From contig NZ_BAABED010000001.1 in assembly GCF_039539965.1 (NCBI RefSeq), forward strand, positions 744,001-808,000: a stretch of DNA of 64,000 nt, given 5' to 3'. Numbering within the stretch: the stretch's first letter is position 1; each line of letters begins with the position of its first letter. This document shows positions 14,450-22,558 of the stretch, one piece after another. The notes beneath the pieces were generated by a model, which was given only the letters and a program-made list of their open reading frames with translations, made no database searches and was not told the DNA's origin. The translations under genes were made by a program, and so were the position numbers. Source of the stretch: Arthrobacter methylotrophus (GTDB taxonomy: Bacteria > Actinomycetota > Actinomycetes > Actinomycetales > Micrococcaceae).

Positions 14450-16383
14450 GGCTGCGCCAAAGCACGGCGGATCGTGCGCGTGAATTGGTCGATTTCGAAA
14501 GGCTTGGTGACGTAATCCAGAATCCCGGTCTCGCGCAGCTCTGCGATGCGGGTAGGAGTGGCATCTGCGGAGAGAATAATGACCGGAACGTGTATTGTGC
14601 GCTCATCTTGCTGCAACTGTTTTATTACCTCGGCCCCCGACATGTCGGAGAGGTTCAAGTCAAGCAGGATGAGTCGGGGTGGCGTCGTTTTTGCCAGCGC
14701 GATTCCTGATTTACCAGTGGTTGCGGAGATCAGATTCAGCCTGTCCATCCCGGCGATGATGTTCTCTACCAAGCGGATATTTGCGTGCGTGTCTTCAATA
14801 TAGAGTATTGTCGCGTCGGCTTCATCTGGAGTTGTTAGCGCTTCCTGGTCTGGAACGGTTGCTTTGGCATCTTCGTCTGGCGTCGCCGCGAGCGGCATGT
14901 CGACAAAGAACGTTGAGCCCTCGCCTGGGGCGGTGTGTTCTATGCCCAGAACACCGCCCATCTCTTGGACAAGCTTCCTGGATAGGGCCAGCCCCAGGCC
15001 AGACCCTTCGACGTCAGCAGCGTGGGATAGCCGCACGAAAGGCGTAAACAATCGTTGGATGTCGGCTTCAGCCATTCCGGGGCCCGTGTCCATGATGAGG
15101 AAACGCAGGGAACCATCTCCGGGTTCGCACCAAACGCGTATCGCGCCCTGTGGGGTGTTGAACTTAACGGCGTTTCCGAGCAGGTTAAGGAAGACCTGTC
15201 GAAGGCGTTGCGTGTCGGCCAGGATGTGGCGGTGGAGGGCGCCATGGAGGTCACTGGCGATCTCGATGTCACTCGCAGCCGCGAGCGGGCGAATGAGCTG
15301 GAGAGCCTGGTGTAAAGGTTCGATAGCTGGGACAGGTACGGTGGCGATGCCAGGAGCTCCAGCTTCTATCCAGGTGATGTCAAGGACATCGTTTACGAGA
15401 GATAACAGATGCTTGCCGGCGTCAAGAATATGACCGACACTTTCTGCGCCCCCAGGATTGAGCGGAAGGTCTCGAAGCAGCTGCGCGAAGCCAAGAATGG
15501 CGTTCAGTGGCGTCCGCAGCTCATGGCTCATCCTGGACAGAAATTCGTCCTTTGACCGGTTGGCACGTTCTGCCTCATGCATCGCGTCGCGGGCTGCTCT
15601 CTCAGCGCGCTTGCGGTCGGTGATGTCGGTGGAGATCGCGCCAAGAGCGTAAGGATTGCCAGTATCGTCCTTGAGTGGGAATTTGATGGAGAGCCAGCGA
15701 CTGTCCTCGTCCGGGTCAGCCTTGTCACCGATGGCTAGGGGTTCTTCTACCTCGATGGACTGGGCAGTCCTGATTACCATGTCGTCGTTCTTGGTGTAGG
15801 CATCAGCAATCGGTTTCGCGAACAGGTCGTAGTCGGTGTGACCGATGATTGATTCCGCGCTGAGCCCGAGGAGGCTGGCGTAGTAGCTATTGGCGATGAG
15901 GTAGCGCCCTTCAAGGTCCTTGACGTACATCAGCGCCGTTGAGTTATCCAAGAGGTCCTTGAGATGCCGGATGGTGGAGTACAGGTCGTGTTCCGCAGAA
16001 TCCTGCTCGGTGAGCGCGGTCAGTTGGACCAGCAAGTAATCATTCGGGTCCTCAGGCACGTTGAACGGCTTGATTCGCGGACGGAAAGCTTCCAGACGTT
16101 CGCCAAGGTGGACTGCTACGGTGGGGGCGTCGGACGTAGCGGAAAGGGATGCGGTCACAAGCCGGGTCAGGGCCGCGGGGAGATCGTTTTCAGTGCCTCG
16201 CCCCGGAACAGCGTTGCCATTGACGAGCGCAACAAATTCGCTGTTTCCGGCAAGGAACACCAGACGTTCGGGGGTCTCCCTGCGAAAGATGGCCGTTGCC
16301 AGCGGCGCCGCGTCGAAAGCGCCTTGTTTCAGTCGCATGACGGCTTCTGCCCAACTCACGGCAACAGTCTTCCACAACGGCAC
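14446..16383 (-). CDS. Hybrid sensor histidine kinase with PAS and C-terminal receiver domains
   Basis: This 645-residue protein has no clear membrane segment, so it is probably cytosolic. Residues 1-120 match no family I recognise. A PAS domain lies at about 130-260 (ALMYVKDLEGRYLIANSYYA). The dimerisation/phospho-acceptor region has SHELRTPLNAILGFAQLL. The ATPase has NLLGNAVKFN, MDTGPGM and GSGLGLALSRKLV. A receiver at about 525-645 has LYIEDTHANIRLVENI, LLDLNLSDMSG and a late K in VTKPF. The start is GTG 16383; an ATG at 16338 is a plausible alternative. The ligand sensed by PAS may be the catabolic substrate. Confidence 0.9.
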   Translation of the reverse strand: MPLWKTVAVSWAEAVMRLKQGAFDAAPLATAIFRRETPERLVFLAGNSEFVALVNGNAVPGRGTENDLPAALTRLVTASLSATSDAPTVAVHLGERLEAFRPRIKPFNVPEDPNDYLLVQLTALTEQDSAEHDLYSTIRHLKDLLDNSTALMYVKDLEGRYLIANSYYASLLGLSAESIIGHTDYDLFAKPIADAYTKNDDMVIRTAQSIEVEEPLAIGDKADPDEDSRWLSIKFPLKDDTGNPYALGAISTDITDRKRAERAARDAMHEAERANRSKDEFLSRMSHELRTPLNAILGFAQLLRDLPLNPGGAESVGHILDAGKHLLSLVNDVLDITWIEAGAPGIATVPVPAIEPLHQALQLIRPLAAASDIEIASDLHGALHRHILADTQRLRQVFLNLLGNAVKFNTPQGAIRVWCEPGDGSLRFLIMDTGPGMAEADIQRLFTPFVRLSHAADVEGSGLGLALSRKLVQEMGGVLGIEHTAPGEGSTFFVDMPLAATPDEDAKATVPDQEALTTPDEADATILYIEDTHANIRLVENIIAGMDRLNLISATTGKSGIALAKTTPPRLILLDLNLSDMSGAEVIKQLQQDERTIHVPVIILSADATPTRIAELRETGILDYVTKPFEIDQFTRTIRRALAQP

Positions 16384-16579
16384 CGCAGATCTACAGGCGC
16401 AGCCAACTCATACCGTTCGCAAAGAATCCCGGATCCCTTCCAATTTATACCCGACAAAGTGGCACCTGTGCTTTCTGTTATACGGGACTCACCGACGCGC
16501 GTAGTCCGGATGTTTAGTGACATCAACCTCCGGCTTATGATCCCCTAGCCGGTCGACGGGGCCGTGCTGGCCGATCGAA
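16384..16579. other. Upstream region of the hybrid kinase gene
   Basis: These 196 bases are AT-richer than their surroundings and hold no supported gene. They presumably carry the kinase promoter. I could not fix its elements. Confidence 0.4.
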
Positions 16580-16732
16580 TCACGAGCAGCAGGGACAATC
16601 GAGGAAATCGGGAGCGGAACGGCAGACCGGGCAGCCCTCGTGAATCACGTCCCTTTCCTTTCGAACTGCCCGCGGACTCTCGGTGGGCGGCTGACGGTTC
16701 CACCTGCTGTTTTCTAAAGCTATCCGCTTCAT
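16580..16732 (-). CDS. Small cysteine-motif protein (possible zinc microprotein)
   Basis: This 50-residue frame begins at ATG 16732 with GGAGG six bases upstream, one of the best ribosome sites in the region. Its C-terminus reads CPVCRSAPDFLDCPCCS, a CxxC-X8-CxCC arrangement that could bind zinc or another thiophilic metal. The N-terminal half is basic (MKRIALENSRWNRQ). No family is recognised. It lies alone between the LysR gene and the kinase gene. The strong ribosome site and the terminal cysteine cluster are the arguments for a real gene. Confidence 0.45.
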   Translation of the reverse strand: MKRIALENSRWNRQPPTESPRAVRKERDVIHEGCPVCRSAPDFLDCPCCS

Positions 16733-16858
16733 GACAAGCCTCCGAGGGCTTTGAAACCTGGTGACCCGCCAGTCGCGTCCTCCTATTCCCGATCTTCCGG
16801 CTAGCCCAATCGCCGACAAGTGCAATTTGGAGTTCAACAGCCTGATCTTCCTGAAGAA

Positions 16859-16879
16859 CCGGCGCTCCGAAGGCGCCGG
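16859..16879 (-). terminator. Hairpin after the LysR gene (candidate terminator)
   Basis: CCGGCGC and GCGCCGG pair with a seven-base loop just past the LysR stop. On the minus strand the stem is followed by TTCTT, a weak U-tract. Confidence 0.5.
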
Positions 16880-16885
16880 CTCTGC

Positions 16886-17749
16886 TTACTCGACGATGTC
16901 GAGGAAAGCGCGGATGGCCGGGCTGGGGTTGAAATCATCCCAAGCGAGGTATTCAATTCGGGAGGGCCCGTCAGTGATCGGAAGGCTGACCAGATCGGGG
17001 TAGCGGAGCGCGTACCGAGACGGCAGGAGCGTAACGGCGAGGTTCTGTCGAATCAGGTTGATCGTGAAGTCGGTGGCCATCGTCTCGCATATCACCTCTC
17101 GGTGGATTCCCGCAGCGGCGAAGGCGAGGTCGCTTTCGGCACGCGCCTGTGTCCCGGTGGGGAAGTCGGCGAAGGTCTCCTGGGCCAGGTCGCTTAGCTG
17201 TATCTCATGTTGACCGGCAAGCGAATGTTCGTAGCTGACGACGGCGACCAGTCGATCAGTGCTCAAGTGCCGCCAGGCTACGCCCTGCGGTGCCCGGTTC
17301 CGGGGAAGTCCGAGCAGGCCGACGTCGATGTCGCCTCGGGTGATCGCTGATTCCAGCTCATCGCTGCCTGCGACCTGGAGGGTGATATGAACCTTTGGGT
17401 GCTTGTGGAGAAAGACCTTCAATGCTGCCGCCACATCGATGGCGGTCACAGTGGGAATGAGTCCTATTCTTAGACGTCCCCGGATCTGGCCTGTTACCGC
17501 TGCGGCATCGACGGCGGCTTGTTCGGCAGATTTCAGGCTGGCACGTGCTGCCTTCAGGAACGCCTCGCCTGCAGCGGTGATCTCGACGCGTCTGCTGGTG
17601 CGGCGAAAAAGCTCCACTTCCAGTTCGTTCTCCAGGTTCTTAATCTGGTGGCTCAGGGCCGACTGCACCACGAAACACTTGGCTGCGGCACGGGTAAAAG
17701 TCCCCTCCTCCGCCAAGGCGACCACATAGCGAAATTGTTGGAGCTCCAT
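16886..17749 (-). CDS. LysR-type transcriptional regulator
   Basis: This 287-residue protein has an N-terminal winged HTH (MELQQFRYVVALAEEGTFTR, then QSALSHQIKNLENEL) and a C-terminal effector-binding fold from about residue 90 (RLRIGLIPTVTAI). It is divergent from the start of a relic gene. A 30-base segment next to its start recurs upstream of the Dabb/cyclase operon at 23917-23946. This suggests that it controls that operon, probably as an activator responding to a pathway intermediate (inferred). Confidence 0.92.
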   Translation of the reverse strand: MELQQFRYVVALAEEGTFTRAAAKCFVVQSALSHQIKNLENELEVELFRRTSRRVEITAAGEAFLKAARASLKSAEQAAVDAAAVTGQIRGRLRIGLIPTVTAIDVAAALKVFLHKHPKVHITLQVAGSDELESAITRGDIDVGLLGLPRNRAPQGVAWRHLSTDRLVAVVSYEHSLAGQHEIQLSDLAQETFADFPTGTQARAESDLAFAAAGIHREVICETMATDFTINLIRQNLAVTLLPSRYALRYPDLVSLPITDGPSRIEYLAWDDFNPSPAIRAFLDIVE

Positions 17750-17767
17750 TCATCTATGATGCTTGTT

Positions 17768-17797
17768 GATAGGTGCAATAACAAGTATGTGTTGGAC
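17768..17797 (+). promoter_or_regulatory. Candidate LysR-regulated promoter segment (copy 1)
   Basis: These 30 bases match 23917-23946 (reverse strand) at 28 of 30 positions. The arms CTTGTT (17762-17767) and AACAAG (17780-17785) form an inverted repeat around it, as expected for a LysR site. It lies 19 bases upstream of the LysR start. The gene it once served on the plus strand is now only a relic. Confidence 0.65.
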
Positions 17798-17913
17798 AGA
17801 TGGCTCGCTCGCTCACATCATGTATATGGAAGCGCAAAACGATGACAAGCGCATCTCGCTTAATGCCGGTTTCCAACCGACGCCGTGTTGGTCTGACGGA
17901 CAGGAGCCCAGTT

Positions 17914-17990
17914 TTGATCAGGCACGAATTCATTGGGCAGGCAGCAGAAACGGCTGGCAAGTCGGCGTTCCTCGACTTTCTAACCCAGCC
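17914..17990 (+). pseudogene. Truncated copy of the Dabb-like gene start
   Basis: From the ribosome-site sequence ACAGGAGCCCAGT through the TTG start to about codon 25, this segment closely matches the first part of the gene at 23500-23799. It then stops abruptly at 17990, where a piece of a flavin reductase gene begins in the opposite orientation. Only 25 codons remain, so it is non-functional. Confidence 0.8.
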
Positions 17991-17992
17991 TT

Positions 17993-18066
17993 GCCCCAGA
18001 GTGTCACGGAAAAACCTGGGGATCTAATGCGGGCCCATGAAGAATTTTGTGGGCAACAATTGCCAT
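17993..18066 (-). pseudogene. Truncated, frameshifted copy of the flavin reductase start
   Basis: Read on the minus strand from ATG 18066 it gives MAIVAHKILHGPALDPQVF, then a one-base shift to RDTLG, matching the start of the flavin reductase at 12922-13458 (MTIALHKPLVHERVFDPRVF). It joins the Dabb-like fragment head-on at about 17991. Both are remnants of an earlier or second copy of this locus. Confidence 0.75.
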
Positions 18067-18091
18067 TTCCCTGGCTCCTCTGATGGTGCCG

Positions 18092-18634
18092 TTACGCAAC
18101 CGGTTCGGGAAAATGGACCGTTGTTGACGCGACTTTAGCGAGGCAGGCGAGGTTGGCTGCATACTCCGCGGCAGCTTGTCCGGCGATTTCTTCCAGACGG
18201 TCCATTTGCTTGGACACGAAGTAGAAGCCCCGGCCCGGAACGACCGCCCCCAATTCGACCAAAAGAGGTGCGAGGTTGACCGTAGGACTCATGGCGTGGG
18301 TGAGATCCCCTCCCATATGAACCGGAATTGCTGTTACCCCAGAAAGACCATTTGTCGGATACCTGTCAAGGAAGGCCTTGAGAAGTCCTGTGTAACTGGC
18401 CTTATATGTGGGGGAAGCAAACACCACTAGGTCACTCTCTGCGACCCGGGCATTCAGCGCCGCCATTTCGTCAGAGGGCCATGCGAAAATCTCATCTGTG
18501 TGGTCGGCCAAATCAATGATCTCCAGCACGTAATGACCGGGATCGAGGAGCTTCTCAACCAAGGTCTTCGCGACCGTAAGCGTGCGTGACATCGGTTTGG
18601 GATTTCCCACAACGATCGTTGCTTTCAGTCTCAT
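18092..18634 (-). CDS. NAD(P)H-dependent FMN reductase (SsuE-like flavodoxin fold)
   Basis: This 180-residue protein starts MRLKATIVVGNPKPMSRTLT, with the phosphate-binding loop GNPKPMSRT of the NADPH-dependent FMN reductase family. ASPTYKASYTGLLKAFLDRY follows, a diagnostic SsuE/ArsH-type motif. I chose ATG 18634 because it begins at the fold and lies ten bases after the hydrolase stop. It probably provides FMNH2 for the RutA-like oxygenase in the same operon. Confidence 0.9.
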   Translation of the reverse strand: MRLKATIVVGNPKPMSRTLTVAKTLVEKLLDPGHYVLEIIDLADHTDEIFAWPSDEMAALNARVAESDLVVFASPTYKASYTGLLKAFLDRYPTNGLSGVTAIPVHMGGDLTHAMSPTVNLAPLLVELGAVVPGRGFYFVSKQMDRLEEIAGQAAAEYAANLACLAKVASTTVHFPEPVA

Positions 18635-18644
18635 CGTTCGTTTC

Positions 18645-19478
18645 TCACTTCGTATCAGTTGATAGGGAAGGCTCGGCGGACACCTGGAACTGGCGGGCGT
18701 TGGCCAGCACCGGAATTTTGGTGCGCACATCGTTCACCAGCGAAGGATCGATATCTACTACGACCAGCTCAGGTTCTCCCTCAAGCTTCGCCAAAGTGGA
18801 GCCCAGTGGAGAGATCACTGCGCTGCGGCCGATCCCGGTCGGAGCAGCGCCCGCGGGTTCCGCCCCCATGGTTTCGGGATCCCCTTGACCGCAGGCCACC
18901 ACAAAGGTGGTGCTGTCTAGGGCCCGGGCACGGACTAGCAGGTCCCACTGCTCTGCCTTTCCCTCGCCGGCACCCCAAGATGCGCAAACAATGTTGACTT
19001 GGGCGCCCGCTCTGGCGTTGGCCGAGAAGAGGGCGGGGAAACGGACGTCGTAGCAGGTTGCTAATCCGAAGACGGTGCCATGGAGCTCAAAAGTTACGGG
19101 TCTTTCGCCCGCGTCAACGGTTTCCGATTCGGTGAAGCCGAAGGCGTCGAAGAGGTGGACCTTGTCATAGGAGGCGTCAATGCCCGGTCCTGTGACCAGC
19201 AGAGTGTTCCGTACCCGGCTGCCCTGTCCGGGAGTGAACATTCCTAAGACGATCGCAATGTTTAGTTCCTTGGCTATGCGGCGTACTTCCTCAGCCCACG
19301 GGCCATCGAGGGGCTCGGCGACGTCGGCAAGCGAGTGCCCGAAGGCGCGCATAACTGCCTCAGGGAAGACGACAAGTGCGGCGCCCGCCGTTTTGGCCTG
19401 AGCGGCGTATTCCCTCACCAAGTCGAGGTTGGCCGTTGGGTCAGCACCGCTGATGATTTGAGCGACTGCAAGACGCAT
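18645..19478 (-). CDS. Carbon-nitrogen hydrolase (nitrilase superfamily)
   Basis: This 277-residue protein has the Glu-Lys-Cys triad: E in VVFPEAVMRAFG, K in SYDKVHLFDAFGF and C in LATCYDVRFPALFS. The superfamily hydrolyses amides, carbamoyl amines or nitriles. The position between an FMN reductase and a RutA-like monooxygenase suggests that it cleaves an amide or ureido intermediate released by ring opening. That job would parallel RutB, which is an unrelated isochorismatase-fold enzyme. It starts at ATG 19478 with GGGAG upstream. Confidence 0.9.
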   Translation of the reverse strand: MRLAVAQIISGADPTANLDLVREYAAQAKTAGAALVVFPEAVMRAFGHSLADVAEPLDGPWAEEVRRIAKELNIAIVLGMFTPGQGSRVRNTLLVTGPGIDASYDKVHLFDAFGFTESETVDAGERPVTFELHGTVFGLATCYDVRFPALFSANARAGAQVNIVCASWGAGEGKAEQWDLLVRARALDSTTFVVACGQGDPETMGAEPAGAAPTGIGRSAVISPLGSTLAKLEGEPELVVVDIDPSLVNDVRTKIPVLANARQFQVSAEPSLSTDTK

Positions 19479-19499
19479 GGAAGAACTCCCATTTGTTGT

Positions 19500-19760
19500 G
19501 TATGTTCGGGGGGCTTTTCGTGGACAGAAGTTCCGACAGTCAGGTCCGGAGCGGGAGTCACAGCAAGGTGTTCATCAATAGCCTTCTGCGTCTGAATAGC
19601 ATCGCCTGCAACCAAAGCATCCATGATTTCCTGGTGTTCGGCCCACGCGCAGCGTGGCGGCGTCGATGAGCTGCTGGTGGAAAAGAAATGCCCATCCTGA
19701 TGAAGATGCGGGCGGAGGTCTGTCTCATTGAGGAACTGGCGGCCGGTTCGACCCTTTCCA
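19500..19760 (-). pseudogene. Decayed C-terminal part of a GntR/FCD-type regulator
   Basis: The minus-strand frame contains AEHQEIMDALVAGDAIQTQK followed by AIDEHLAV, which fits the last two helices of FCD ligand-binding domains (EHxxIxxAIxxGDxxxAxxAMxxHL). Upstream pieces, such as FHQQLIDAATLRVGRTPGN, occur in another frame. No HTH is left. It lies between the RutA-like and hydrolase genes and breaks the operon by about 330 bases. Confidence 0.5.
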
Positions 19761-19809
19761 GGCGGCTGGAGCATGAGCTCCAGACCGCCTGGCGGGGAAT
19801 GCGACCGAC

Positions 19810-20892
19810 TTATGCCAGCTGGAGAGCGGCGTACTTCTCGCGAACGAGGGGCAGGACCTTTTCTCCGAAGATCTTGAGGTCGGGGACGTAGTCGACGAAC
19901 GTCATGAGCAGACCGCTGACGTTGGTGTCACGCTCCAGTGTGGCAATCTGCTCGGCCACGCTTTCGTACGATCCGTGCAGCACGGGGAAGCTCATGAAAG
20001 TGAGGTTGCCTTCTTCGATGGGGGCGGTGAGGCCGTTAACGAAGTGCTCGCTCGTGCCGCCCTTTTGCGGGTCCTTAGACGCGCTGCCGACGACGTTTGC
20101 AAGCGCTTCCTTGTCCTGGCCATCGACGATGGCCTGGGCCTTGGCTCGTGCCTTTTCGTCTGTCTCGTCAGCGATGATCGTAAAGAGAGCCAGCGTGCCC
20201 ACATCGCGTCCGACCTTGGCCGCCTCGTCGAGAACGGGCTGTGCAATCTTGGGCAGTAGTTCGCGGTCGCCGAACACAAAGTTGTAGTCGGAATGATGCG
20301 CGGTGTACATCTGACCACGCGGCGACTGTCCCGCGGTGACGATCGGAAGCTCACGCTCTGGAGCGGGATAGCATGTCGCGTCGTCGAGCTTGAAGAATTC
20401 GCCGTCGAATGTAGCCCGCCCATCACGCCACAGCGTCCTCATGATCTCGACGTATTCAGCGGCGTAATCATAGCGGCGGTCGTAGTAGTCATCGCCGGGC
20501 CACAACCCCATGGGCTCGTACTCCGGCCGGTTCCAGCCGGTGACGAGGTTCACGCCCGCCCGGCCCTTGGCGATGTCATTGAAAGTTGCCAGCTGACGAG
20601 CCGCGATAGCAGGGTGAATTCCCAAAATCGGGACGGTGGCATAAACGTCGATCTTGCTCGTCTGTGCCGCCAACCCGCACGCCAAGGCGATGGAGTCGAG
20701 GCAGCTATCCCAATAGCCGGTCGTACCCCCGAATCCGCGGTACTTGATCATCGAAAGAATGAAGTCGAGCCCGATACGTTCTGCCTCCTGGGTGATCTCC
20801 AGGCAGTGGTCGTAGCTGGGGATGTACTGGGGACTCGAGTCCGAGATGATATATCCGTTTTGACCGTTCGGAAGGAACACTCCAAGTTTCAT
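19810..20892 (-). CDS. RutA-like flavin-dependent monooxygenase (LLM class)
   Basis: This 360-residue bacterial-luciferase-fold enzyme resembles pyrimidine monooxygenase RutA at several sites: MKLGVFLPNGQNGYIISDSS, ALSMIKxRGFGG (here ILSMIKYRGFGGTTGYWD), GVNLVTGWNRPEYEPMGLWP and GDDYYDRRYDYAAEYV. RutA uses FMNH2 and O2 to open the uracil ring at an amide bond. The start ATG 20892 has GGAGAAG upstream. Neighbouring flavin reductases, an NCS1 nucleobase-type permease and two amide hydrolases fit a ring-opening pathway. RutB, RutC and RutD homologues are absent, so the substrate may not be uracil. Confidence 0.88.
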   Translation of the reverse strand: MKLGVFLPNGQNGYIISDSSPQYIPSYDHCLEITQEAERIGLDFILSMIKYRGFGGTTGYWDSCLDSIALACGLAAQTSKIDVYATVPILGIHPAIAARQLATFNDIAKGRAGVNLVTGWNRPEYEPMGLWPGDDYYDRRYDYAAEYVEIMRTLWRDGRATFDGEFFKLDDATCYPAPERELPIVTAGQSPRGQMYTAHHSDYNFVFGDRELLPKIAQPVLDEAAKVGRDVGTLALFTIIADETDEKARAKAQAIVDGQDKEALANVVGSASKDPQKGGTSEHFVNGLTAPIEEGNLTFMSFPVLHGSYESVAEQIATLERDTNVSGLLMTFVDYVPDLKIFGEKVLPLVREKYAALQLA

Positions 20893-21050
20893 TGCTACTT
20901 CTCCAATTTCTTTCTTTATGGATTGCATGTGCGTGTTTGGTTTTCATTTGACGAACCGACATGGGTTTGGTCTTGCATGGGGGTCGCACGGGGCGGGCCG
21001 GGACTAGCAATCGTTTGTCTTTGATCAGTTATCACCGCTTGCGTCTGTGG

Positions 21051-22430
21051 CTAGGCCGGCTTGGGTCCGGTTTCGGTGGGGGCATGCAACGCGCTGTGCT
21101 GCCTGAATGCACCCCGAAGCCCGGCGTACAAGCCGCTGGCGACAATCACTGTTGCGATCGGGCCCCAAGTCGCGCCCCAAGGGAAGGCGCTGGTGAGGAA
21201 AATACCCACGACGGTAGCCACCGTCCATGCGATCAGACCCGGGTAGTGGACCTGCCGGTAGTGCTCGTCCCCGAGCAGACCGTGTTCATCTTTCCGTGTC
21301 CGGTTGAGAAGAATGTGCGTGAGAGCGATTGCGACCCATCCGCTGACCAGGACTCCCTGCCATGCCAAGGCGAGGAGCAGGTACTGGATGATCGGCAGCA
21401 GCATCAGCAGGTAGATGATCGCCGAGGAGACAATCACCCAGAATGCTGCTGGAAGCTTTACTCGGAACAGCCGTTCCCCGAATTCCTGCAGGTTGGCTGC
21501 GCCGATGAAATAGTTGGCGGTATTGATTCGGGTTTGGAAGACGAGGACGAGGACAAGGCCGATCGGTCCCATCAAAGCCACCAGCCCGCCGGAGAGGCCT
21601 GATTCCGAAACTTGCAGGCCGGGAATCGTGAACGTCAGGAAGATGCCCACCAAGGCGTTCACGCCGTAGGTGAGTGTCCAGAACGGCCAAGTGAAGGTGT
21701 ATTTGGTGTGGAACCCCGTGTCCTGGCGCTTGCCCAGCGCCGCGTAATCCATGGTGTACATCATCAGCACCCAAACGCCCAGGTAGGCTGCGAAGGTGGC
21801 AAGCCATCCAGGGCCTCCGGCCGCGAGGGGAAGCTCAGCTCCCGGAGTGTGGGTCAGCCAGGCATCGGTGAACCCGAACCTCACCCCGGCCCATACCACC
21901 ATTACGACCAACCCCAGCAGGTACAGCGGCAGCAGCCAGCCGTTGAGCTTGTCCAGGAAACGTCGGACTCCGCCGAGAATGAGGGGGGTGGAGTAGACTA
22001 CGACCACGAGGCTCCAGATCCAATGTTCGCCACCGAAGGCCGCTTGGAAGGCATACACCACGATTGAGCCCTCGAACACGGCGTAGTAGATGGCCGTCAA
22101 CGCCAGGATCACACTGGCGATAATCGTGCCGGCCTTCCCCAAGATGGTCCGGGAGAACCGCGCGACAGTGGTGCGGTTGTTGATCGAATGCTTCGCCAAC
22201 ACACGATTGATCAGGCTGTAAGTGATAATGGTTAGCACGAGTCCGATGATCGCGTTCACCGTCCCGTACGCGACCGCCATCGCCGCACCGATATAGAGCA
22301 TGAACATGGCACTGGCGATGCCGTAGAACGCCATGAACAGCGACCATTTGCCCATCTGGTCCCCGTCGGAACCAGCCCGGTACAAAGCGTCAGTGACCTC
22401 GACCGTGTTGTTTGTGCCCTTGAGATCCAT
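21051..22430 (-). CDS. NCS1 family permease (cytosine/purine/hydantoin type)
   Basis: This 459-residue integral membrane protein has about 12 hydrophobic segments. Typical NCS1 features are the N-terminal GKWSLFMAFYGIASAMFML and the later GPIGLVLVLVFQTRINTANY. NCS1 carriers import nucleobases, hydantoins or related heterocycles with Na+ or H+. It starts at ATG 22430 with AAAGGAGG upstream. Its place between the cyclase-family and RutA-like genes makes it the probable uptake system for the pathway substrate. Confidence 0.85.
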   Translation of the reverse strand: MDLKGTNNTVEVTDALYRAGSDGDQMGKWSLFMAFYGIASAMFMLYIGAAMAVAYGTVNAIIGLVLTIITYSLINRVLAKHSINNRTTVARFSRTILGKAGTIIASVILALTAIYYAVFEGSIVVYAFQAAFGGEHWIWSLVVVVYSTPLILGGVRRFLDKLNGWLLPLYLLGLVVMVVWAGVRFGFTDAWLTHTPGAELPLAAGGPGWLATFAAYLGVWVLMMYTMDYAALGKRQDTGFHTKYTFTWPFWTLTYGVNALVGIFLTFTIPGLQVSESGLSGGLVALMGPIGLVLVLVFQTRINTANYFIGAANLQEFGERLFRVKLPAAFWVIVSSAIIYLLMLLPIIQYLLLALAWQGVLVSGWVAIALTHILLNRTRKDEHGLLGDEHYRQVHYPGLIAWTVATVVGIFLTSAFPWGATWGPIATVIVASGLYAGLRGAFRQHSALHAPTETGPKPA

Positions 22431-22558
22431 CAGTTCCTCCTTTGAAACTTGGAACAATAGCCCGTGGCTCTCGCCCGTGGACTCTCCCGTGGTTATTTGG
22501 ATTGTCGTTCAGGTCATCAGGGACCCGGACGAGTGAACTTCTTCCAGCTTGGACAGAA

